A stretch of 64,000 nt of DNA from Treponema vincentii (GTDB lineage Bacteria; Spirochaetota; Spirochaetia; Treponematales; Treponemataceae). The notes under the pieces are model-generated. The model saw nothing but the letters and a program-made list of their open reading frames with translations. It had not been told where the DNA came from and made no database searches. Every line of letters starts with the position of its first letter. The stretch's first letter is position 1. The DNA is taken from contig NZ_CP050497.1 in the NCBI RefSeq assembly GCF_018336815.1, positions 124,001 to 188,000 of the forward strand. Direction: 5' to 3'. The position numbers and the translations under genes were made by a program. Of this stretch, positions 1-8,093 are shown in pieces.

Positions 1-421
1 AGCAGTCTAAACATTCTCGTTTGACGCTGTCAAGTACTGCGTTTACAAACTTAAAGGAATCATCGGTACCATACGTGCGGGCGATTGTAACGGCTTCGTT
101 AATTATGATTCTAGGATCGGTGTCTTGTTGGAAAAGAAGAGAATAGGTACCAAGCCGAAGAATTGCTTTGTCAACCAATTTAAGCCGATTAAAATCCCAG
201 TTTTCTAAGTTCTTGGTGATGAGGGTATCGATTTCATTGATATGCTCAACAGTACCTAAAAAAAGGAGCTTTGAAAATAAAAAATCTTCGTCATGTACCT
301 CTTTACCGGTACGTTCGACCCACGGAAAGGGCAATAAATCATCAGGTGGAAGAGAACCTGCGTCCCAAGCGAATAGCGCTTGAAATGCGAGAATTCTTCC
401 GCGTCGTCTTCCGATCGCCAT
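1..421 (-). CDS. nusB: Transcription antitermination factor NusB (3' end outside window)
   Basis: My own translation of the minus strand from the ATG at 421 gives 140 codons running off the window edge. It begins MAIGRRRGRILAFQALFAWD and later has NWDFNRLKLVDKAILRLGTY and IIINEAVTIARTYG, which are typical NusB segments. NusB is a small all-helical protein that binds boxA RNA with NusE (S10) in rRNA antitermination. The start codon lies 2 nt after the stop of the upstream chaperone gene, so the two are probably co-transcribed and may be translationally coupled. The C-terminal residues are missing only because the window ends. Confidence 0.93.
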   Translation of the reverse strand, partial: MAIGRRRGRILAFQALFAWDAGSLPPDDLLPFPWVERTGKEVHDEDFLFSKLLFLGTVEHINEIDTLITKNLENWDFNRLKLVDKAILRLGTYSLLFQQDTDPRIIINEAVTIARTYGTDDSFKFVNAVLDSVKRECLDC

Positions 422-423
422 TT

Positions 424-1512
424 TTACCACGAAAGCGCTTTTTCAAGATCAGCACCGGTTTTAAATATGACAAAATTTTCCGGTTTATGAAGATCATTGG
501 TTACCGAAACTAACGCATTGTTAAGCGCTTCATTTTGGCGCTGCATAATTACCATCTTTTTGATATATTCATAGAGACTGACATTTCCACCGGGTTCTAC
601 AACATCACTTAAACCGAGTATTTTCGCATCTTTTTTCTCTAAGACAACAAAACACTGGTAATTAGCGCCTGTTTCGGTTATCGGAGACACTTCTCCTACT
701 TTCATGTTAAAAATCTTGAGAAGCTCGTCCATCGGAATACCGAGTTGTTCTGCAGCCAATGCGGTTTTACTGACAAAAATCTCTCCTGCCTGATAACCTG
801 AATTCTTTGCTTGCGATTTTTTACGGATATCGGCAGTAGCCTTTGGGTTTGCTGTCAGCTTTTTTTGAACATCTTTTATCATTTTCTCTGCAGAGTTTGC
901 TTTGTCACCTTTCGGCGCTACCACAAGGAAAAGCTGTACCGTATCGGGCTGCACAAAGGATTGCTTGTTTACTTCATAATATGAGCGGATTTGATCGTCG
1001 CTCGGACTGGGAATCGATTGCAGCTCTTTTTGTTTTTTCTGCATCACATACGCTTGCGCCGTCAGCTGAGTTCGCAAAAAACTTTTAAACTCCGCAAGAG
1101 TCATGCCGTTTTGTGCCTTCATATATTCGTCAAGCGACATATTCGTTTTTTCTTTAATCAGTTTTGCAAAATCCGCTTCGGATACCTGCTGCCCCAATTG
1201 ATTGGATACGTATTCGGTAAAGTAATTATTTACTTCCGAATCCGTAATTTTTATCCCGTCTTTTTCAGCAGCCTGAACAATTAAACGCTCATTGATAAGG
1301 CCGTCCAGCGTTTGCTGCCGCTCTTCTAAGGTCATTTTCCGACCGATTTCTTTTTCCAAGGCAGAAACACGAGTTTTGAGCTGACCAAGCGTAATCGGTG
1401 CCCGTCCGGTAAGTTTTACTTCTGCAATAGGCTGCAAATTGGTTTGCGCAAAGACGCCGCTTATAGATAAACTTAATACAATAAACAATGTGATTACAGT
1501 TTTTTTCATCAT
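424..1512 (-). CDS. Exported SurA/PpiC-like peptidyl-prolyl isomerase or chaperone
   Basis: This 362-residue protein starts with a signal peptide (MMKK, then a hydrophobic stretch to about residue 22, VFAQ). Residues about 30-160 resemble the SurA N-terminal chaperone domain, with paired helices (GQLKTRVSALEKEIG, LDGLINERLIVQAAEKDGI). Residues about 165-300 look like a parvulin-type domain, with a Q-x-LFLVV strand and KVGEVSPITE near its end. It probably acts in the periplasm on outer-membrane protein precursors. An SD-like AGAGGATAT precedes the ATG. It lies between alaS and nusB on the same strand. Catalytic activity is uncertain because the domain is divergent; a pure chaperone role is possible. 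Confidence 0.75.
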   Translation of the reverse strand: MMKKTVITLFIVLSLSISGVFAQTNLQPIAEVKLTGRAPITLGQLKTRVSALEKEIGRKMTLEERQQTLDGLINERLIVQAAEKDGIKITDSEVNNYFTEYVSNQLGQQVSEADFAKLIKEKTNMSLDEYMKAQNGMTLAEFKSFLRTQLTAQAYVMQKKQKELQSIPSPSDDQIRSYYEVNKQSFVQPDTVQLFLVVAPKGDKANSAEKMIKDVQKKLTANPKATADIRKKSQAKNSGYQAGEIFVSKTALAAEQLGIPMDELLKIFNMKVGEVSPITETGANYQCFVVLEKKDAKILGLSDVVEPGGNVSLYEYIKKMVIMQRQNEALNNALVSVTNDLHKPENFVIFKTGADLEKALSW

Positions 1513-1581
1513 ATCCTCTTCAGATTTTGATATTTATAAACAAGCAAACAACCGATAAGTTACTTACAGACCTTGTACATC

Positions 1582-3385
1582 CTATTTTATAAGTACCGCA
1601 CGAATACGTCTGATTCCCGCCGATGACGATTGTTCTTTTTGGATTACGAACTTGCCCAATACACCGGTGTGTTCTACGTGCGGACCGCCGCATACTTCTT
1701 TGGAGAAGTTGCCAATGGAATACACTTTGACGGTATCTTCGTATTTTTCACCGAAGAGCGCCATCGCACCGGATCTTTTTGCTTCCTCAAGCGACATTAT
1801 TTCCATAGTAACCGGTAAATCCGCTTGAATCTGCTCGTTGACAATACGCTCAACCTCAGCTTTTTTCCTCAGCTGTCATCGGCTGTGGATGGGAAAAGTC
1901 GAAGCGGAGCCGTTCTGCCGTAATATTAGAACCTTTTTGTTCAACATGATCGCCGAGTACCATTCGCAGCGCCTTATGCAAAAGATGCGTTGCCGTATGG
2001 TACGCCGTCGTTTGCTCGGAGTGATCCGCTAGACCGCCTTTAAAAATTTGTTCGCTGCCTGCACGGGAGAGCGCTTGATGCTTTTTAAAGGCTTCTTCAA
2101 ACTCCGCTTTGTCAACGGTTAACCCCGATTCCCGCGCGAGTTCTTCAGTAAGCTCAATGGGGAACCCGTAAGTATCGTAGAGTTTAAAGGCAAGCCGCCC
2201 CGGAATAACCTTTTTAGGATTCTTCAACAGATTCGGCTTCATCTTTTCGTATTCCGCTTCGCCTTTTTTGAGGGTTTCGAGGAAGCGCTTTTCTTCCGCC
2301 TCAAGCTCGGCAGTGATAAGCGCTTCTTTCTCTTTTAATTCGGGATAGGCGCCCTTGTATTGCTCGATGACAACCTTTGCCGGAATTGCGAGAAACGTTC
2401 CTTCGATACCGAGTTTTCTGCCGTGGCGGACAGCCCGTCTGATAATACGGCGGAGAACATACCCTGCTCCGATATTGGACGGCAGCACGGCTTTCGGGTC
2501 GCCCAAGATAACGGTAGCAGCACGGATATGATCACAGATAATACGAACTGATACATCTTTTTCAGCATCGCTTCCATACCGATAGCCGGTTATCTTTTCG
2601 ACCGCGGCAATAAGCGGGGTAAAGATCTCCGTTTCGTAGACTGATTTTTTCCCTTGCAGCATAGCAACGGTACGCTCAATCCCCATGCCGGTATCGACAC
2701 AGTGCCGCTCCAGCGTGTGATACGAACCGTCTTGTTCTTTGCGGTACTGCATAAAGACGTCGTTCCATATTTCGACGTATTTACCGCAGCTGCAGCCCGG
2801 CCGGCATCCGGCGCTGCACGCCGGTTTTCCCGTGTCGATGAACATTTCGGTGTCGGGACCGCAAGGACCTGTTTCTCCTGCAGGCCCCCACCAGTTGTCC
2901 TCGCGGGGTAAAAAGTGAATCCTTTCTTTAGGAATCCCATGCTTTTCCCAAATCTCCGCCGATTCGGTGTCGCGCGGAACTTTATCATCCCCTGCAAAGA
3001 CCGTTACCGAAAGGAGATCGACTGGAATGTTAAGGTATTGAGGGCTTGTTAAAAATTCAAAGCTGTACCCGATTGCTTCCTTTTTAAAGTAGTCGCCGAG
3101 CGACCAATTCCCCAACATCTCAAAAAAGGTGAGGTGAGAAGCGTCGCCTACCGCGTCGATGTCTCCGGTGCGGATACACTTTTGGTAGTCCGTTAAACGG
3201 GTACCCGCAGGGTGCGGTTCTCCCATCAGGTAGGGAACAAGGGGGTGCATACCTGCGGTGGTAAATAATACGGTGGGATCGTTTTCGGGAATAACCGACT
3301 TACCGGAAATTTCCACATGGCCTTTACTCTTAAAAAATGCAATATACTTGGAACGAAGTTCGTCTGCTGTAATGTGTTTATTCAT
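1582..3385 (-). CDS. alaS: Alanyl-tRNA synthetase, split by a 1-nt frameshift
   Basis: Residues 1-509 read from the ATG at 3385 and carry the class II catalytic core (FFEMLGNWSLGDYF) and the editing-domain zinc motif HTATHLLHKAL. The frame stops after AEEKS. The rest continues in another frame from the A-run at 1861-1866 to 1584 and holds the second zinc half-site, VCGGPHVEHTG. Five As instead of six restore TAEEKAEVERIVNEQI and a single protein of about 600 residues. That is the short form, which lacks the C-terminal Ala domain; I recall this length for treponemal AlaS. The gene should be essential, so a sequence error is the simplest explanation. It has no Shine-Dalgarno and sits 8 nt from a -10 box. 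Confidence 0.93.
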
Positions 3386-3393
3386 ATCTTACC

Positions 3394-3422
3394 ATAGTAA
3401 GAAAAGCTGTCGAACCTGTCAA
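3394..3422 (-). promoter_or_regulatory. Promoter of alaS, probably leaderless
   Basis: On the minus strand there is a perfect TTGACA (3422-3417), a 17-nt spacer, and TACTAT (3399-3394). The alaS ATG follows 8 nt later. Transcription starting at the usual distance would begin at or next to the A of the start codon, leaving no room for a ribosome-binding site. Confidence 0.65.
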
Positions 3423-3427
3423 CTGTA

Positions 3428-3484
3428 CTTTTGAAAATAGACGACGCATCTGCGCCTTGTATCCGGTACCACTATTTTCAAAAG
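3428..3484. repeat. 13-bp perfect inverted repeat between tatD and alaS
   Basis: CTTTTGAAAATAG at 3428-3440 is exactly complementary to 3472-3484, with a 31-nt loop. It lies just past the tatD stop and just upstream of the alaS promoter. It could end tatD transcription, but no clear T-run follows on the minus strand. Confidence 0.6.
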
Positions 3485-3490
3485 CGCTGG

Positions 3491-4366
3491 CTATGCAGAA
3501 CGGACACGGATGTCCGGGGTTTTACACAGCAGCGAAAAAAGACGGCGGCAGTTCCGGTGCACAATTTCGCATAAGTGTTCTATCGAACACTGCCGATATT
3601 CGCTTGCCGCCTGATAGGTATACGGAATATTTAACGGGGTGTTTACCTCCCGTCTAACCGGTTGAGGGGCGAGGTACGGAGCATCCGTCTCCAATAGTAG
3701 TTTATCGTCGGGAACCATGCGTACCAGTTCCGCTATTGCGGAAGAGGTTTCGGCATTGTCAGTGTATGTGATGGTGCCCGGAAATGAAAGATACCAGCCC
3801 CGTTCCAAAAAAGCTTCGGCTTCCTTCTTCCCATAAGAGAAACAGTGAATGACACCGCGGTGCCAGCCTACTTCGTCGATACAACGGAGCGTCGGTTCAA
3901 AGCCGTCGCGTGAATGAATAATCACAGCCAATCCGTACCGTTTGGCAAGGGCAAGCTGTTCTTTAAAAAGCTGTTCTTCGCCTGCAAGATCGCCGGTTCC
4001 CGTACCGGTAGATCCGGCATGGTTCCAATGCCGATCGATGCCGCATTCTCCGACTGCCGTATACAGCTGCCCGCTTTTTAAAATGGCTTGAACATCTGCT
4101 TCAAGCTTTTGCATCGATTCAGCCCTATGTTCAATAGCGACACGTCCCGGCCACAGTCCTGCAGAAAAATGAATAAAATCGGGTATACTGCTATTTTTAT
4201 CCCATATATCTGCAACGGTATTATACCGCGGCGTAAAATCTCCGGCATCAGTTCCTATATCCATTATAAAAGGATAGCCTTCTTCCTGCATCTCTTTCAG
4301 TATAAGTGGAAAGTGCGCCGCTTTTTGAGAAATATGACGTAAATGGCAATGAGAGTCTGTAAACAA
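3491..4366 (-). CDS. tatD: TatD-family metal-dependent hydrolase (DNase)
   Basis: This 291-residue TIM-barrel hydrolase shows the TatD metal ligands in order: SHCH near the N-terminus, GECGID around residue 107, IIHSRD, VIHCFS, and LLETDAPYLAP. Family members are Mg-dependent 3'-5' exonucleases and can also act as D-aminoacyl-tRNA or other amidohydrolases, so the substrate is inferred only from the family. Translation starts at a TTG (4364-4366) with AGAGGCGG seven bases upstream; no ATG fits as well because the first metal ligands come at residues 6 and 8. It is divergent from tRNA-Leu and upstream of alaS on the same strand. Confidence 0.9.
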   Translation of the reverse strand: MFTDSHCHLRHISQKAAHFPLILKEMQEEGYPFIMDIGTDAGDFTPRYNTVADIWDKNSSIPDFIHFSAGLWPGRVAIEHRAESMQKLEADVQAILKSGQLYTAVGECGIDRHWNHAGSTGTGTGDLAGEEQLFKEQLALAKRYGLAVIIHSRDGFEPTLRCIDEVGWHRGVIHCFSYGKKEAEAFLERGWYLSFPGTITYTDNAETSSAIAELVRMVPDDKLLLETDAPYLAPQPVRREVNTPLNIPYTYQAASEYRQCSIEHLCEIVHRNCRRLFSLLCKTPDIRVRSA

Positions 4367-4368
4367 TC

Positions 4369-4397
4369 TTGACCGCCTCTATAATTTCCGGTATAGT
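4369..4397 (+). promoter_or_regulatory. Promoter of tRNA-Leu
   Basis: TTGACC at 4369-4374, a 17-nt spacer, and TATAGT at 4392-4397 place the transcription start a few bases before the mature 5' end of the tRNA at 4409. It overlaps the 5' end of the divergent tatD gene. Confidence 0.75.
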
Positions 4398-4408
4398 ATA
4401 TCATCTTT

Positions 4409-4494
4409 GCCGGAGTGGTGGAATTGGTAGACACCAGGGACTTAAAATCCCTTGACTGGTAACGGTCGTACGAGTTCAAGTCTCGTCTCCGGCA
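4409..4494 (+). tRNA. tRNA-Leu (anticodon UAA)
   Basis: The 86-nt sequence folds as a class II tRNA with a long variable arm. The acceptor arms GCCGGAG (4409-4415) and CTCCGGC (4487-4493) pair fully, with discriminator A at 4494. The anticodon loop is CTTAAAA, giving UAA, and the T-arm contains GTTCAAGTC. The CCA end is not encoded. It is a single tRNA, not part of a cluster. Confidence 0.97.
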
Positions 4495-4671
4495 GGTTCT
4501 TTCATCTTATGCCTTATCTATGCACAATGTTTCTATAATATCCCGTATCATAGAGTTTCAGAATCAGTAGATAGTATCTCCATCGATCTCCTAAAAACAT
4601 CTTTCCCCTTTTGCACTTAATTTTTTTTCTTGTTTTCCGATATTGTCTGTATGAAGCTATGGGAGGATCTT

Positions 4672-5610
4672 ATGAGAAAATACCATGTACTGTCAGCTCT
4701 GGTGGGGGTATTGTTGTTATTGCCCCTTGGAGCGGAAGAATTACTCACAGCAGAAACTTATGCATCTTATTACGGAGAAGCTTTTAACGGCCGACCGACG
4801 TCAAGCGGCGAAATTTTCGATATGAATGCCTATACGGCAGCCCATAAAACACTGCCGTTCGGAACTTTTCTTGAAGTAACCAATCTTGAAAACGGGAAAA
4901 AAGTGGTGGTACGCGTAAACGACCGCGGCCCATTCGTCCCAAACCGTGAGATAGATTTATCAAAAGCTGCTGCTAAATCATTGGGAATGATTAGCCGCGG
5001 TATCACACGGGTTTCGATTAAACGGGTTGATTCACTTGATCATGCAGCCTTGATGGCAACAACTGATGTTTATAGCGACACACCGGCGGCTCCCGCACAA
5101 AAAGAAACACCTTTTGCATCCGAAACACAACCTGAAGCAGTGCCTGTTCAGAATGATGCAGTTCCCGATACACCAGCTAAAGGTTCCGGCACAGCAGTAG
5201 AAGCCCAAACGACGCCGTCTACAGTACCACAAGCCCAAGCAGTACAGCCTAATACAACGCAAGGACAACCGGTATCTGTAGATCAACAAACAGCAAAGCC
5301 TGAAACGGTCAAAGGTGTTGCAAACCGTTCAGCTTCTGCACAACCGGAACAAACTCCGGCGCCTGTTTATTTACCGGGAACTTCCGGTGTGTTGTGGCGA
5401 ATTCAGCTGGGCGCTTTTGCACGGGAAGAAAATGCACTGAGACTTGTTGTCCAGCTGAGAAAAGCAGGGTTCGACCCTGCATACGAGCGTACTGAAAAAT
5501 CGGTACGGGTTGTTCTTCCGGGTATACAACCTGACGATCTTGAAAAAGTAAAAGAAGCACTGGCGAATCATTCCTTCACCGACTACGTAATCAGACAGGA
5601 AAGCTGGTAA
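4672..5610 (+). CDS. rlpA: RlpA-family septal ring lytic transglycosylase with SPOR domain
   Basis: The ATG at 4672 is chosen over an upstream in-frame ATG (4630) because GGGAGG precedes it and a signal peptide (LVGVLLLLPLGAEE) follows directly, giving 312 residues. Residues about 30-110 form the double-psi beta-barrel of RlpA (ASYYGEAFNGRPTSSGE, LPFGTFLEVTNLENGKKVVV, RVNDRGPFVPNREIDLS), including the conserved Asp of DRGPF. A Pro/Gln/Thr-rich linker of about 110 residues follows. The C-terminal 75 residues are a SPOR domain (WRIQLGAFAREENALRL). RlpA cleaves peptidoglycan lacking stem peptides, and SPOR binds such glycan at division sites. No lipobox Cys is visible, so it is probably periplasmic. 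Confidence 0.88.
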   Translation: MRKYHVLSALVGVLLLLPLGAEELLTAETYASYYGEAFNGRPTSSGEIFDMNAYTAAHKTLPFGTFLEVTNLENGKKVVVRVNDRGPFVPNREIDLSKAAAKSLGMISRGITRVSIKRVDSLDHAALMATTDVYSDTPAAPAQKETPFASETQPEAVPVQNDAVPDTPAKGSGTAVEAQTTPSTVPQAQAVQPNTTQGQPVSVDQQTAKPETVKGVANRSASAQPEQTPAPVYLPGTSGVLWRIQLGAFAREENALRLVVQLRKAGFDPAYERTEKSVRVVLPGIQPDDLEKVKEALANHSFTDYVIRQESW

Positions 5611-5637
5611 GCCGATTTTTTTATCAAAGTAAACGTA

Positions 5638-5982
5638 TCAGACAAATCGACAACTCCGAGACGCAAGGTGCAGGGGTTGTCGATCGTTATATGCTATGGT
5701 GATCGTGTCGAGGAAGATAACCGATGTAATTGGTGTTTTGACATTTTCGTTATCAAACCCGCATCCTACCGAAACGACAGGGAAATCTTCAATGCTATCG
5801 GGGATGACAATATCGCCGCCTTTTCCAACGTACTTTAAAATAACTACTCCCGTACCGTCTCCGTTTAAGTCGTACTCAAAATCCGAAGAGAGAGAGACGC
5901 TCTGCGCCAATACCGGTATCACGCCGATCCCGCTGAGCAAAATAATGGATAGTAATGCGATAGAAAAAAGTTTTTTATTCAT
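5638..5982 (-). pseudogene. Truncated exported leucine-rich-repeat-like surface protein fragment
   Basis: A signal peptide (MNKKLFSIALLSIILLSG to VLAQ) is followed by FEYDLNGDGTGVVILKYVGK and IPDSIEDFPVVSVG, which matches the first unit of treponemal BspA-like leucine-rich-repeat proteins as I know them. After about 95 residues the reading frame runs into a stem-loop (5647-5683), and the C-terminal residues are encoded by that stem-loop sequence. Normal family members have many repeats, so this is probably a 5' remnant. It may still make a short secreted protein. It belongs to a minus-strand cluster of small exported proteins. Confidence 0.55.
5647..5683. repeat. 11-bp stem-loop at the 3' end of the LRR fragment
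   Basis: TCGACAACTCC (5647-5657) pairs with GGGGTTGTCGA (5673-5683) with one G-T pair and a 15-nt loop. It lies inside the last codons of the truncated gene and could be a terminator or a dispersed palindrome that replaced the 3' part of the gene. Confidence 0.6.
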
Positions 5983-6038
5983 TTTGTATACCCTTATAAA
6001 ATATATTGTTTAGAACCTTCATTCGCACTATTTATTGA

Positions 6039-6447
6039 TTAATATCCATAAGCGAACCAGTTGACGAACTTCCCATTGTTTTGGATTCTACCCCACACAC
6101 ACAATAGTCCTCTTCCTTTCTTTATACCGATTTGATAAATTTCTTTATTAACGGTGTTGTATTCACCAAGCGCTGACCAAATCAACCACCATTCTCTCTC
6201 GGATAGTTTTTCAACACGCCAGATAGTAACTCCCTTCTCACGGAAGTTCTGACTTGTCATATTGTACGCGCCCTCAGATTGTAGTATCTCCCACGCACCA
6301 TTCGCATCATTACATAGATAGGCTATTGCTGCTTCCCCCCGTCCATCCTTTTTCATAATTATAATAATATTTAAATACAAATACTCCTTGCCCATACGTC
6401 GTTCCGATGAACAGCGCCAAACACATACATACGATAATCTTTTTCAT
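6039..6447 (-). pseudogene. Small exported protein, frameshifted (paralogue of the next gene)
   Basis: Translation from the ATG at 6447, preceded by AGAGGAAAAC, gives a signal peptide (MKKIIVCMCLALFIGTTYGQ) and then FVFKYYYNYEK. The frame is lost near the T5 run at 6349-6353 or the C6 run at 6335-6340. It resumes as GEAAIAYLCNDANGAWEIL and ends with LCVWGRIQNNGKFVNWFAYGY. Removing one base joins the parts into about 135 residues. The C-terminal pattern (YQIGI, then a V-x-x-x-I strand, then F-x-x-WF) matches the neighbouring gene at 6525-6905, so the two are paralogues. I do not recognise the family. Confidence 0.5.
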
Positions 6448-6524
6448 AAGTTTTCCTCTCTGATTTTTTCGAAGTGTATTGCATCTTCGATTTTTATAGT
6501 ATGTTCCATATTGCAGAGTTAAAA

Positions 6525-6905
6525 TTACTTCCACGACCGAGGGGCGTGTAGTAGATAGAACCAATAGGAAAAATTTGTATCCGTTGAAAATTCACAGACA
6601 CAAATATATTGATATCCATCAATGAGATCTTCCATACGAGAAATACCAATCGTATATACATCACCTTTGGTGGTCTCAAAGACATTTAAAGCACGTTTAA
6701 CCCATTCCATTTGTTCCCGGGATGGTTTATCATCAGTCAAACGACCTTGAGATTTTAACTTTTTAAAAACAGCATCACGATTATTTTGTCCATCATAAAT
6801 AGCAAGTATGGTGTAATCACCTACCTTAAATATTTCTAGATTATTCGCAAACATAGCTGAAAAAATAACTAAAAATATAAGGCTTAAAAACGTTCTCTTT
6901 TTCAT
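6525..6905 (-). CDS. Small exported protein of unknown function
   Basis: This 126-residue protein has a clear signal peptide (MKKRTFLSLIFLVIFSAMFANN) and a good ribosome site (AAGGAG, 8 nt before the ATG). The mature part begins LEIFKVGDYTILAIYDGQNN and ends YICVCEFSTDTNFSYWFYLL. It is a diverged paralogue of the frameshifted gene at 6039-6447 (shared Y-x-IGI and a final F-x-x-WF motif). A rho-independent terminator at 6944-6980 separates it from the upstream membrane-protein gene, so it probably has its own promoter in the 40 nt before its start. I cannot assign a function. Confidence 0.6.
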   Translation of the reverse strand: MKKRTFLSLIFLVIFSAMFANNLEIFKVGDYTILAIYDGQNNRDAVFKKLKSQGRLTDDKPSREQMEWVKRALNVFETTKGDVYTIGISRMEDLIDGYQYICVCEFSTDTNFSYWFYLLHAPRSWK

Positions 6906-6943
6906 TTTTCAATCTCCTTTTTTTTGATCGAATATAAAATTAC

Positions 6944-6980
6944 AAAAATCCCGATAGGAAAAAGCATTTCCCATCGGGAT
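6944..6980 (-). terminator. Rho-independent terminator of the beta-barrel gene at 7071-7599
   Basis: On the minus strand ATCCCGATGGGAAA pairs with its partner with one mismatch around a short loop (6948-6980). The stem is followed directly by a run of five Ts (6948-6944) and further T-rich sequence. Confidence 0.8.
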
Positions 6981-7024
6981 ACGTGGTGATACATGATGTT
7001 TGCGGTAAGCAAACCCGATAGTTC

Positions 7025-7048
7025 AGCCCTGCTGTAAATGGCAGGGCT
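7025..7048. repeat. 8-bp GC-rich stem-loop
   Basis: AGCCCTGC (7025-7032) and GCAGGGCT (7041-7048) are perfectly complementary around an 8-nt loop. They lie just after the stop of the membrane-protein gene and before its terminator; this may be a second 3' stabilising hairpin. Confidence 0.55.
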
Positions 7049-7070
7049 ATAGACAGCGAAAATCAAGCGT

Positions 7071-7599
7071 TTATTTTTTAGCCGCTTGTTTTTTCTCACC
7101 AAGTCTAAACGAGGGACATACTTTTACATTGAAGATATTAGCCCTTCCTACACCGGAAGTTGAATAAAGCGTCGGAATTTCGTTAATCGAAATACCAATA
7201 CCGACTAAATTCGTAAAAAAGTATTCAAATCCTATATGGAAAGCCAAGCCTATTGTCATGGCTGTGTGTACGGTTTTCGTTTTTACCTTTTTATCCGCAA
7301 CTTTAACTTCCGTTTCCACTTCATAGCCAAAGGTGCCTACGGCAGGACCACCTGCCAAACGGAGGTATGCTTTGTCCTTTGCGAATTTAAACGTATAGCC
7401 CGGCATTATCCGTGAATTCCATACCAAGCCCTTATTCACGCTCAGACCTACAGAGGTACTATCAACCTTACGTAGAAGACTTTTCTCCTGTTGAACCGGA
7501 ATAATAACTGAGTCCCGCCCCCGGCAGCATCACAAATTCTGCAAACGCATGTGCAGAAACCAACGCAAGACAGAGAAACATAATAGCAATTTTCTTCAT
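7071..7599 (-). pseudogene. Small outer-membrane beta-barrel-like protein, frameshifted
   Basis: The ATG at 7599 follows AAAAGGAG and opens a signal peptide (MKKIAIMFLCLALVSAHAFA). The frame stops at about residue 43. The rest continues in a second frame and ends at 7071: SVNKGLVWNSRIMPGYTFKF, AYLRLAGGPAVGTFGYEVE, MTIGLAFHIGFEYFFTNLVG. Alternating hydrophobic strands and repeated aromatic/Gly residues fit a small outer-membrane barrel. One extra base between about 7490 and 7530, for example in the C5 run 7518-7522, explains the break. Joined length is about 175 residues. Possibly a sequence error rather than a true pseudogene. Family not identified. Confidence 0.5.
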
Positions 7600-7645
7600 C
7601 TTAAAAACTCCTTTTTGGTGTTAAGAACACCTTAAAAATAATAAC

Positions 7646-7672
7646 CGGCAAGAAAGTGTTAATTTCTTGCCG
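7646..7672 (-). terminator. Rho-independent terminator after the lipocalin-like fragment
   Basis: CGGCAAGAAA (7646-7655) and TTTCTTGCCG (7663-7672) form a perfect 10-bp stem with a 7-nt loop. Minus-strand sequence after the stem is T-rich (GGTTATTATTTTTAAGG). Confidence 0.75.
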
Positions 7673-7709
7673 TAAAAGCCTTTATTCTTACCATAAAGGG
7701 ATTTTATAT

Positions 7710-7996
7710 TTATGCTTTTTTGAATTTATAGGTAAGCCACTCTGTCCACATTTCAAAGGTACCGTTTTCAACCTTGTATTTAAATTCTCGGTTGAGATAA
7801 GTCGCTAATGTGAACCCTGTAAACTGTATTGTATCACCGCTTACCGTATAGGTACCGTTGTCTGGTACGGTTCGCCTTGCTGTGGTGAATGTAGCTTTCA
7901 CATGCCCGCTTTTAAGCCGTAAAGTCATTGTAGCAGCTGTAGTCTCTGACTTCCAGGTAATCCCCTCGATACTTGATGCAGTATTTCCGCCTCCGG
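7710..7996 (-). pseudogene. 5'-truncated lipocalin-like exported protein fragment
   Basis: An open frame without a proper start reads GGGNTASSIEGITWKSETTA and continues through TLRLKSGHVKATFTTAR, NGTYTVSGDTIQFTGFT and FEMWTEWLTYKFKKA. The pattern of a short beta-strand, NGTYTVSGDTI, then a closing strand, is typical of small lipocalin-like or DUF5640-type domains common in treponemes. No signal peptide remains: the reading frame ends at a T9G9 homopolymer (minus strand), and a TGA lies upstream in that frame. A different tract length would change the frame but reveals no convincing start, so the 5' end looks lost. Confidence 0.5.
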
Positions 7997-8014
7997 CCCC
8001 CCCCCAAAAAAAAA
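7997..8014. repeat. C9/A9 double homopolymer (T9G9 on the minus strand)
   Basis: Nine Cs (7997-8005) are directly followed by nine As (8006-8014), exactly at the truncated 5' edge of the lipocalin-like fragment and 33 nt before the brnTA promoter. Such tracts slip in replication and can make gene expression phase-variable; they are also error-prone in sequencing. Confidence 0.85.
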
Positions 8015-8046
8015 GTCAAGAGAAAAATTCAAGGTTTCAAAATTTA

Positions 8047-8075
8047 TTGACAATTACGTACATACACTATATATT
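8047..8075 (+). promoter_or_regulatory. Consensus promoter of the brnT-brnA operon
   Basis: TTGACA (8047-8052), exactly 17 nt, then TATATT (8070-8075), placed 18 nt before the brnT ATG. This is the strongest sigma-70 match in the region. BrnA-type antitoxins repress their own promoter, so an operator is expected to overlap it. Confidence 0.8.
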
Positions 8076-8093
8076 GATGAGAGGCTGTAGGCC

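Noticed and set aside
1861-1866. Programmed +1 frameshift in alaS
   Set aside because: The A-run has no stimulatory context that I can see, and the same kind of shift occurs in eight other unrelated genes, so error is more likely.
6902-7102. 66-codon minus-strand frame between two exported-protein genes
   Set aside because: It runs across a rho-independent terminator and a second hairpin, so it is not a plausible gene.
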